This document shows positions 53,721 through 64,000 of a stretch of DNA of 64,000 bases, piece after piece. Location: positions 25,351,883 to 25,415,882 of the forward strand of contig NC_088789.1 of the NCBI RefSeq assembly GCF_949628265.1, read 5' to 3'. Numbering within the stretch: position 1 is the stretch's first letter; every line of letters begins with the position of its first letter. Made by a program: the position numbers and the translations under genes. This stretch comes from Cloeon dipterum. Taxonomy: Eukaryota; Arthropoda; Insecta; Ephemeroptera; Baetidae. Under the pieces are notes generated by a model. It had not been told where the DNA came from, searched no databases, and saw only the letters and a program-made list of their open reading frames with translations.

Positions 53721-56700
53721 AAAGTTGAATTTTTTTAATTCGAAATTAAAATTTCTTGAAAACGAAACCCTCCACCTACAAGTGATTCAAGTCTCCCTCA
53801 AAAAAATTATCAAGCTAAACAATTCCTACCTTGGTTTGAAGCCACTTCAAAAAATAAAATAAAATCTACAAGGAAAATTATTTATCTACTTTTTAATTCC
53901 GATTTATATTTTAGAATTGATTAATTTAGTGGTTCAGAAATTCCAGGCATATCAATAGAAGCTTTTGCTAGTTCAAAGCTCAATCCATATCTTGGCCCTC
54001 TTGAAATATCCCAAGATTCAAATAACATCCATAGTTCCAAGAACCACTCTCAGTCAGTGCAACTCGAGCAAAACGCCGCAGAACTCGCGTGGAAACGGTC
54101 GGGGGAAAATCAGAGCAAATTGCGAAACGACTTTTCGGCCCAGCGAGCAGCGCATAATGGGCTCGATAATTAATTTTGCACGGCGCGACGCGATAATAGG
54201 CGTCGGCTAAGTTTGAACCAACACGCGTTATATTCTCTCTGGCAGCATTCACGCATCGAAAGAGCGACTTCGGCGTCATCGAGATCCAGGCAACACACTC
54301 TCTCTGCCAACGCGTGTACACTGAATTTGCAAGCTTGTTAACTCGAGATCGATGCTGAAACATCACTCGGGCCGGACCAGGGAGGAAATTCGACGGCTCA
54401 AAATCAAATTGGCTTTCCAAGATACGACCCGGCCCGCTCCAAATGCAATCTGCCTTGATTAAACCCGGCAATATGAGATATAACGACCGCTGCGAACCGG
54501 AGCGCTTTAAATCCCAGCTTTTAATCAAGGAGGGGGCTGCATGCTTTTTCAAAATCACCGCACATGTTTTAATATCATTTTTTTATTACGCACTTTGCTC
54601 ACAAGTCCGGTCGTAAAATCGAGCGTTTTTTTTCATTACTGAAATCTGCATGGATTTTCGTAGTCTTTTTGATTGTGAAAGCCTTGTAAGGCATAATCAA
54701 ATTAGGCGCGGATTCTTTGAAGGGCGGACAAAAAGAATGGCCTTTTTGTTTGATCCGAATCCAGGAAACTCAGGAAATCAAAACGGCAAAATCTCACTTT
54801 TAATTAATTTATTTATTGAAATTGTTTTGATTTAAATTATAAAGTTCACCTTGTTTTGAATGAGAAAATATTTTGAGCAGTGCTTTCTGTACGGACGGAC
54901 AGGAATTAATCTTGATCCGACCAAAATAATAAAAAAATTATTTTGGTACGACATAGGTTCACCTTTTAGATCTCGAAAGAAGTTGTTTGCTGAGTTATTG
55001 GTAAAAGTGAGGAAAACACGCACGGAGAGGCTATTTACGCGCCGGCCCAATCGAACGGCAATTTCTGGGCGGTAATAGAGCCGTCGGCAAATTGAACTTG
55101 AGCGAGCAGCTTTACGAGCGGCCCCTTTCTTGCTGACCTTTTATTTTCGTTTGATTCGACGCCCTGAGAGAGGGGGCGCATAAAACGACTCGTAAAATTT
55201 ATCGAATATTCATGAAATCACGCCTCGACTGTCGCACCTTGTTTATTTTGCAATTTACAAGATAAGCAAGCGGCGAATTTCCATTATCGAGCGGCGCGCT
55301 CGCTTCCTTTTCTCTCGCTCGCACTCCATTATCAGCCGCCGCCAACCCTTTCTCGCTCCCAATAAAGTTTAATCAAACAAACTGCAAACAATAATCCAAT
55401 CGCACGCGCGGCCGAATAAAATTTAACGCGATATCTCTCTCTCACTGCCTCTCGGCGGCTGCCGAGCAAATAAAAATTTACGGCACCGAGCCGAATTGTA
55501 ATTTCTCGGCTGCGGAGCGCACACGCGGCTATCGAAAAATGATTGTTTGCCCGCGGGAAATGAAACATTTGTCGGCCGAGGCACGGAAAGTGACAAAACA
55601 AATCACCCATACACAATAACGCACGCCGACTGCATTTTTTTCCGGCCGATCGATTGTTCGCCGAGTAATTAAACCAGATATCTGCCGGAAAACAATGCAT
55701 TCTGATTTTGCAATGCAGCGAAACGGGGTCAACGACGATTATAATCACTAAATTAATTCAAAACTAGGCCAACTCGTCACTGCTCTGTGATAAATTGTTT
55801 TCAGACCGCTCTCCATACACGAGTGCATAAATTAATTTTTATGTTTTCAAACACCAGTTTATTTTCATTATTGATTCAACATAATTAAAAATCAACTCAA
55901 ACATTTGTATGTGAATGTATTGAGCAAAAAGCCCAAAAAGCCACCCCCGGAGGCGGGGGATGAGTTCCAAAATTCAAAAATATTAATTAGTCATGAATTA
56001 TGAATCGAGTCTGATCGAACTCTGGACTAAATTAAGCAAATTTCAGGGTACCTCGTGTTTAAAAACCGAAAAAACATGTTTTCCAGAAAAATCTGCCATT
56101 TTTCTGGAATCTGCCTTTTATCAGTAATGAAAATCCCTAAAATATTGGTTTATTTATTTTAATTTTTACTTTGAGTCTTCTTGCTTGGATGCTTTGAAAA
56201 AGTGTTGAAATGTCAAGACTGCAATAATGTGCGGCGTATCAGCAGCACTCGGCGCGCGCGGCTTTTGAACTTTGGCTGATTGATGGCGAGGGCCAGCGCC
56301 ATTGTTTGCCTTTATTAACTCGGCGGCTTTTAGCGGCAAAGTTCAGCGGGCGACAAAGGTGCGACACGGCTCAACTTCTGAATTAGCAAACTTTTTAATC
56401 TGCTCCACCTTTATGGATGCACTGCGGCACACACTTTTTCGCGCGCTGCCTGCGTCACTCGGCTTTTTGCCCAAACGGCTTTCCAATCAAAAGCTAATTC
56501 GCCACGCCCTTTCTCCCCTCTGTGTCTCTGGAAACAAAAATCGAATTTTCGCGGCCGAAAAGTGACAAAACGGAACGTCGCAAGCGGAATTTCGATGACG
56601 CAAATTATTATTCACGGAGGGAGATCTCCGCGACGGCAGCAAATGCGTAATGAGCCGGATTAAAAGGCGGATTTGCGTGTTTTCTACGCCCGATTTGCAC

Positions 56701-59700
56701 CGATTTTCCGGCAATTTTCGCAGCAAACTTTTTTGCATTTAGCCGCAAACTTTCGCCCCCATCGCTCAAACTCGGCGCTCAATTAATCTCGGCCGAGACG
56801 CCACGCCCAACCAAATCCTACAAGCGCACTGCAAATTGCTTTCTAAACTTTCTCCCAGAGGCAAAATCCACAGCAAAAACAACTCAAATTTCATAATGAA
56901 GAAGCAACACAATGGAAGCGAAGAAAATCGTTTTATCCCAGCAAATTGCTTCCTGGATTCTTCTAATATGGAAACTCTTAGCAGGCAACGATGTCAGTAA
57001 GAGCTCCAGGGCGAAATTTTAAATTTGACCGTGTTAGCGAGTAATGAAGATCCGAATCCTTTAAATACTTAAAAATCGAATTTTTAAACCAGTTTTCGTT
57101 CAATCATGATGATTTGTTTTAAAGCCATGGAGTCCAAAAGGGGAGATTTTAATATTTCCTAAAGGAAAAATGTCTTTGAATCGATTTGTTTAATTTTGAT
57201 GTTTTACAAACCAGAATTTACCTCATTTGAAAGTTTCACTGTAGGAAAAACGACTCTTTTGAAGTTTTAAACACTTCTCAATATTTGAGCAAAAAATTCT
57301 AAAAGTAGAAGTTTTGATATTTCCTTGGAAAATATAAATAATTTTTGTTTGCAGACCAAGCCATTCAATTCTACGAGAAATTAATGACTGCGTTTTTTAA
57401 CTTTCATAAAAGCTAGTCATTATACCAGAGCTCCAAAATATCATTTTTTTCTCGTTCCCCAACCGTTTTCAGTGGTAAAGCCCTCTTTGTGCACCGGTTG
57501 ATCCTTTGAAATAGGGGTTGCGACCAAAAGAAGTGAGATTCGATGAATTGAATTCCAGAAATGAGTTTCTAGTGGCGAAAAACATTGAATTAAACCCAAC
57601 ACCTGCTGACAGATGGGAAATACGAGAATTTTGCAGAACCACGCAAGGTGCAAGGAAACAACAAGCAAGAAGCTGTTCCTTTTTGCGTCGCCCGCCTTTA
57701 TCTAAGGCAATTTCGGTGCGTGAATTTGGTGAATTTTACAATCCTCTCTCGCTCGAGCGTCGCGAGAGATAAAAGTGGAAACAAAGGATCGCGTTACAAT
57801 CTCAGCATTGCGCCCCTCGGCAGCCCGCCCGCCCAGCCCGGCCCGGCCGACGAGAGAGCTAACTACACTTTGCCAACTGCTGGCGGAACAAAACCGCACA
57901 TGCAGCTCTCTTCTCTCGCTTACACTCTCTCGCCGGTTTTATTACTCCGCGGGCGCAAAACGGGCAATTCACCTGCGAGGCTGAATTACTTGATTAACTA
58001 AGCAGCTGTGTTTATACGCGACGGGGGAGCTGGAGCAGAGCAGTGTTGGATTCCATTCGCAAAGTTTGCAACACTTGAGCCAAACTGACCGCGAAAGGCC
58101 CTTTGTTTTCCTAGGCCGCACTCGCAGTGATTCGCTCCTTGATTCCTATGGTGCCGCACGCAAACTGCTTGTTTTCCTGCTCATTTACATTGCCGTCAAG
58201 GGCTGTCGGCTCGACAAAATCCTTTTATGCGACATGGCAAATCCTTTAAAAAGGAAGAGATTTCAAAATTAACACGCGTTTGAGGCAGACTAAATAAAAC
58301 AAAGTGCTGTCGGCCTATTTAATCCTCAACAATTTATTTTTGGCCATTTTTTGTTTAAAAATAAAAACGATGAAAGACAAATTGTGACTGCGCAAGTGTT
58401 TGTTGTGTCTACTCGGGCTGTGTGACATTGATTTTTATTCTGCTTGTGAAATAAAATCTGGAGAGGTGTTCCAACGAAATATTAGGAATAAAATGCAAAT
58501 CAAAAGTTCAGAGGTAGAATGTTTTAATAAGGCCATGAAATTTTAAATTCATTTCTATGGACATGACATGGAAAATACTATCAAAAGTATTTTAAATTGA
58601 ATTTAATAACATTTTGAATTGAGCTTCCCAGATCATCTGTTACCAATTAAAAATTAAAAAAAAACTTGTATGAATACAATTTTTTACATAAAATAAGATT
58701 TTAGTCGTCCATATGTAAGCGCAAAATCAGACTAAATTTTAAAGTTGCTCAATGAAAACTGCGATTGATAATTTTTTTTAAAAAATATGTTTTTATTTAT
58801 TCCATTCGCAGAATTGGTGGAGGCTTTCCTTTGTTTTTTTAACTATCAACAATAGTTAGGGATGTGCAAAAACCGATTACTGATTATTTTTTCTGTGAGT
58901 GTTTCGTTGCTCGGACTGTCAAATGAGTTTTGAAGCAATTTGACACAATTACCAACCGGCTGTTTGCTTCAAAACCAATTAATTGTCCGCCCTTTGCCAA
59001 ACCCAAATTTGTAATGTTTAGACCTGGAATTAGAGAAGGTTAGAGCATGAGTCGAAACTCAAATGGCTTACTAATTTAGTTAATCCTACATTTGGCTATA
59101 GTCCTGGTTGCCATTAATTGATCTTTAATAATAAAACGCAGCTCTGTTAATCACTCACTCAATCAGTGAGCACTAAATAATCGATTAGAATGCCACTATC
59201 AAAAGGATGTCATTCTCTAAATTAATCCCCTTTCATATTACCTCCCAAATTATCAAGAAAATAAACGTGCATAATGCGAGTTCCGAGAGTTTCTGGTTCG
59301 GTTGCTTTCCAACACCGTAATTTCGTGTTTATTTTTTCTCTCTGACTCTCTGGGCGCTTTGGGTGGTGGTTTGTGCACGTGTGTTGGATCACACGGTGCG
59401 GAAAGTGCCTCTGGCCTCGGGATTATATTTCCGGGGCGCTGCTGGGTGTTGCTCGGGTTAATTTTTGGCCGGCTAAGCAAGTGAGAGCGAGTTAGGCTGG
59501 CAAATCGCATTATTTCGCACTTGACTTGCAGCCAAAACACAAAACTCAGCCAGTCGGACACAAAGGGCGCTTTGTGAGCGGCTGCAGCCGCGGCGTTAAG
59601 AATAAAGAAGCAGCCACTTTCTTTCCGCCACCGTCGGGGAGAACTTTTCGCCAGAATAATATGCGGAGAGGCATTGTTTGTACAGAACATCGCGTCTCGC

Positions 59701-62700
59701 GCCCCGGGAGCCATTTTTTCACGTGTCGCAACATTTTCCTCGGATTAAGCCATAAATTTTCTCGCCGAGTGTATTAAAAACGTTCTTGGCTTGTCTATTT
59801 TGTTGATTTTCTATCTCTCTCGCTTTCTTATTGCGTTATAAAAAGCGGACGCTTTTTATTTTAATTCATCCCGCACGCAAATGGGAAAGATCGGCCTGCT
59901 GCTTTTATCTCTTTCTGGCAGCCGAATCGTTTCAGAAAGGGAATAAATATTTATGGATGTTAATTTGGTGGGAGCGTGAAATCGGAACGCGTAATTCATG
60001 CCGCGCGCGATAACAAAAGGCAGAGCTGCTTTCATTTCGTTCGTGTCTGCCCGCAGTAACAAACCATCAATTCTCTCACCACGCAGAATATGAAAAACCG
60101 CATTCGCGCGGCGAGAACAACTGTATCGCCGAGGCGGAAAGGTGTCCAAATGACTTTTCCACCGCGCTCAAAATCGTTAAAGCGAAAAATAGAAAGAAAA
60201 AAATAAATGCCCGAAGCGGAATGCTGCAACGTTGAAAGGGAAAAAAACGAATTGAGGTATGTACAATTCTCTCAACCTGGTCAAACACACAGCTTTGCGG
60301 GCTGAAAACAAGTTCTTGCTCACCGCCGAGAACGAATGTCGGCTCTTTAAAGACTGTTGGCATAGTTTGTCCATTAAAAAGCCGCTCTCTCATAACTTTC
60401 TTGCGCGCGGATTTATACTATATATTTGTTTTGCAACAAGAGCCACGTCGACGCTGCGAGAAGGAATAAATTGGCTCTGATCCGTCTTGTCTCAGGTGGC
60501 TTTCTCTCTTTTTGCCGACATTCATCATTGGCCTTTTTGCTCGGACGCCAGATAAGCTTCTTTCCATCAATCAACTCTAGATCAAATCTCGAAAGGTTGA
60601 GGCCAAAGGCTAATTCGCTAAATCCGGCAATCGATCGCACGGGCTGTTTTCACCTCTAACTTGATTAGCTCCCTTTTGGTGGAGGAATGACACTGAACCA
60701 GAAATGGCCTTCATCCGATTGATTGTGAGCCGAGTTTCAGAGGGATAAAAGGATGGAGACTCAACTCATGGTTTGCCACTGAAATAATAACAAAACCTAA
60801 TTTCTTGCAGTTTCAAGTATTCTAAAATTTGTAAAGCAGACCCAAGCGAGGATTCGGTTAAACAACAGGTATTCTCGAAATTTAAACAGTGCACACATGC
60901 TTCGCTTTAATGTATTCGCTAATTAACTCCTTGTTTGATATTCAGCTCACGAATGCTCATCCTCTCGAGCAGACGAACAAAATCCAACATTTCTCCGCTT
61001 CCATTGTTGTAATAATCAGTACAGTTACGGTCGACTGCAATTCGCTCGTTAGAGACGAAGCCATTTTCGCTAACAGGCAAAGTGGAAGCGAAAGGGAGTC
61101 GCAAACCTACGGATAACGCGCCGTGCAAAACAACAAACTGAATCAGCAGCGAAGAAAGTTTGGCCCAGGCGAAAATGGGGCTGCTAATCGAGTTTACCGC
61201 CAAATTGCGTTGCTCGCGAAACTTTTTCGGAAAAGCTGAAAGTGTTTTGATGCTACGGAAAATCTATTTATTTACACGTGTAAACATGACAGACTTGTTA
61301 GCTCGAGGATGAGTAAATTATTTATTTCAACAAATTGTGTGTTTTAACGAGATTTTGCGTTCGCACTTAATTATCTTGATGTGAATCAGACATTTACTGT
61401 TATTCCAAATTTTTATCAGTTGAAAATAAAAGTAAAGTTAGTGAAATTGTCAAAACAATATTTTACTGTCACTTACTACTTAATTAAATTGCTGATTTTA
61501 TTTAATCAATAATACTAATCATATTAGTACTTTAGAAAGAAATTCTGATGATGGAAAAAATAGTATTAATTAAAAACGTTGTAGCTCTTGCCTTAGTGGC
61601 TACTTTGCAAGTCACATAAGGCTCTTTAAATAAAGTTAAACGTCCGACCAAAGAGTAAAAAGAGCGGAGAATATTAATGAAACGGCTGTTTTGCATAACA
61701 AAGCCGCATTTTAAATGCAGAAATGGAGGTTGAATATTGAACAAAGGCAAAAATTGTTTTTAGTTCGCACCTGAACGCGGCGCTTCGGGTAGAGGTGGGA
61801 AAAATCAATTGGCGGGAGAGATTAATAGAAAAAAAATTGGTGGCAGGAAGGGAATCGGGCTATCTGGGTGGCCATTTCGTTCTGCCGGTGCTTTATGCGC
61901 GAAAACGGCCGCGATACGCCCAAAAGCACCCTCCGCACACGGACTGAGACCACTCTATTTGCTGGCATAAATACGCTCCATTGATTCCGCGAACGCTCTC
62001 GCAGAGGAGGAAAAGCGGCGCTAAATGCGCTGAATGGAATGGAATAACATTTAATCAGATGAACAAGCTAAAGCAACAAATAAACACTTTAAATTCCGTT
62101 TTTAATTAAACATGATGTATTTTTAGTTACCTTCACAGAACGAAAATTTGTATTTTATTTTCATATCCTATTGAATTAGTTGGCGAACAGAAATTATTTT
62201 TAATAAGATTCTGCTTTGCTTTCTCCGTGTATTGCAAGCAGAACTTTTCCATTAGGAAATGAAGCAAAAAGAGAAAATCCATCTCTGCTGGCCGTCTCTT
62301 GTCCGGCCGGAAAATTTTGGCCTTTTTGTGCTCTGCTCACAGCTCACAGCGAGTAAATAGAAGAAAAGCAGCGGACGAAATAAATCACCACCTGTGCCCA
62401 GAGAAAAGGAGATTTTTCTCTCCACGAGGAGAGAAAAAAAAGGCACGAAATCAATCATTCAATATAGCTTTCAGGTGCATGCAAAGTTTAAACAATTTCT
62501 CGGCTCTTTCCTCTTTCGGCCCTCGGGGGAAAAAACTGAAATCGATGTTGTTCCGGCTGTCTTTCAAGACGCGCCTCTTTCATTTCCCGCGTGGAAATTT
62601 GGCAGGAAATGAATTCGTCACGCGAATCTGACCGGATAATTGCCAAAGCTGCTGAGCGACAGACACGTAATCGAAATCCCTCAGCGAAATGGCACGAGAT

Positions 62701-64000
62701 GTGGATTTGAAAACTTTTTGAAATGTTTGTTCAAGAGAAGGAAAGATTTTGAAAATAAAATTAATAAAACGTATAAAAGGTGCAATTAAAGATGAAATAC
62801 GGTTGTTTGTTTTAATGTTGATGAATCGTTCCTGATATGAAAATTCTCGGAAAATCAAAGAAAAAATACGAGTAATAATGGACGTTGCATGACACTATCT
62901 AGAACTGTAATTTGCACTCTGGCGTGTGCTTGACAAAGCGCCTGCCGTCAGGCGAGTCAAGCAACACGCGCGACCTTGCCGTCGAGCGGACTGCATACTT
63001 TACCTCTTTGAAATGCAAAAAAGCTAGGAGAAATTGACAAATTACGCAGAGCACGAGAACGCACATAAAAAATGATAAATGTCGTGCCGCAAAATCTGGC
63101 CCTCAAATTGCTCAATTAATTGTTTCTGTGATAAGATTACAAACAAAATTTCCATTTTTCAATAATCCTCAGGGTTGGTGTTCATTCGATCAAAAATATA
63201 TGGGAATTTGTTACACATCACTAAACACACTCGAAACATTCCGAACATCTTGTGAAACAACCACTCTGGCAAAGAAAAAGCCGATTGCCTCCTGAAACAT
63301 GAAGGAGTATCTGCAATTCAGAGAGAGAGAGAGAGATCGCGAGAAACTTGAGCATTCCCTTTTCTGCGAAAAGCCTGCCTCTTTTGTCTGCGGATGGAGG
63401 AAAAAGAGAAAGTGTGCGTGCAAAGTGCCTTTAAATAAAAGAGTGTTGCTTATTTCTGGAATTGCGAAGCGGCAACCTGGCAGCAGGCAGGAAATAAAAA
63501 TAATTCCGACAGTCCAAAGAGTGGCGGCAGCGGCGGATCGGGGCGCGCGCACGCACGCACAAAGTCTCGTCGGTTGCACCCCCGACGGCGCCCCCATTAC
63601 GTTGAGTGCTGCTCGAGATGATTTTGATGTCAGCTCTTTTGGCCCCGAGATCCCTTTCGCTCGGCTGGCCCGCGCTGGCGAAACGAAGACTGATCAGTCA
63701 AGAATGGATGATTTGCACAACTACAGCAAAATTGCTCTTGCAAAATGTCTCTCTCATATTGTTTCCGAGCGTGCATGAAAATTGAAAACCTGCGGGTGAT
63801 TTTGAAATTATTTAAGGAAGGATTGATGAAATATTATTTCTCGGATGTTTAATTAATGTTTATCACTTGGACCTTTAACAAAATCGAATTATCAACAGAA
63901 CAAAATTCCTAACAAGAATCTCAATTTGAATTTTATAGATTAACATTTTGAGCAAAACGTAATTAACAAAGTAAATCGATGTTGTAGCGGCGATTACCAG
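53721..64000. other. noncoding right end: probable intron or intergenic DNA
   Basis: No coding exon, RNA gene or well-defined mobile element was recognised. GC-balanced, low-repeat blocks (53990-54560, 55040-55760, 56220-56900, 57740-58260, 59250-60400, 62240-62700, 63280-63780) alternate with AT-rich DNA and may hold enhancers. A (GA)8 run lies at 63321-63336. If the first-exon candidates are real, this is part of their common intron. Confidence 0.5.

Noticed and set aside
53980..54558. Minus-strand 192-codon frame
   Set aside because: Looks like an open stretch by chance in GC-balanced noncoding DNA; no domain, repeat or signal peptide, and no neighbouring exons.
60480..60505. Possible third ratchet site GTCTTGTCTCAG|GTGGCT
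   Set aside because: The donor half (GTGGCT) departs from GTRAGT, so it is much weaker than the two reported sites.
63299..63778. Plus-strand 159-codon frame
   Set aside because: Begins with a translated GA microsatellite (RERERDRE) and then has no recognisable domain.
1..64000. tRNA, rRNA or CRISPR features
   Set aside because: I scanned for tRNA B-box-like GGTTCGAATCC, rRNA core sequences and regularly spaced repeats on both strands and found none that could be supported.

Overview
The window looks like nuclear DNA of an arthropod, most probably an insect. GC-rich exons with GT/AG introns sit in AT-rich noncoding DNA. The genes found are a fusilli/ESRP splicing regulator, a secreted Pro-Val repeat protein of a kind common in insects, a chymotrypsin-fold serine protease, a PRCC homologue and an augmin-like coiled-coil subunit. 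I see no bacterial operons, rRNA, tRNA or CRISPR. No species can be assigned from sequence reading alone.

Left third (1-23 kb), gene-dense. The 3' part of fusilli (+, 399-11041) has seven in-window coding exons carrying four hnRNP F/H-type RRMs. It has two possible 3' ends: read-through of one donor gives an Ala/Gln-rich tail ending at 5011, and splicing gives RRM4 ending at 11041. Next come a TATA-driven two-exon gene for a secreted PVP-repeat protein (+, 13881-14944) and, converging on it, a three-exon serine protease (-, 15027-17633). These two share an almost palindromic poly(A) region. A small unrecognised two-exon gene (-, 18489-18920) is divergent from PRCC (+, 19139-21254). A six-exon HAUS1-like gene (-, 21952-23114) follows.

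Middle and right (23.6-64 kb), gene-poor. I found no complete gene. On the + strand there are three candidate alternative first exons (23634-23659, 46275-46396, 51227-51252). Each ends at a GT donor in phase 2, which fits one large gene with several promoters whose common exons lie beyond the right edge. Two sequences at 38607/38608 and 43892/43893 have the form of zero-length-exon (recursive or ratchet) splice sites on the same strand, as known from very long fly introns.

Repeats are small non-autonomous DNA elements, many with readable ends. They include a 419-bp foldback element that makes up nearly all of protease intron 1, a hAT-like element with a perfect 8-bp target duplication, and a 140-150-bp element found twice, each time nested inside another repeat. 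Several older dispersed families are also present. No transposase or reverse transcriptase was recognised. I did not find a clearly new biological system. The best leads are the multi-promoter gene with ratchet sites, the two fusilli 3' ends, and the nested elements.
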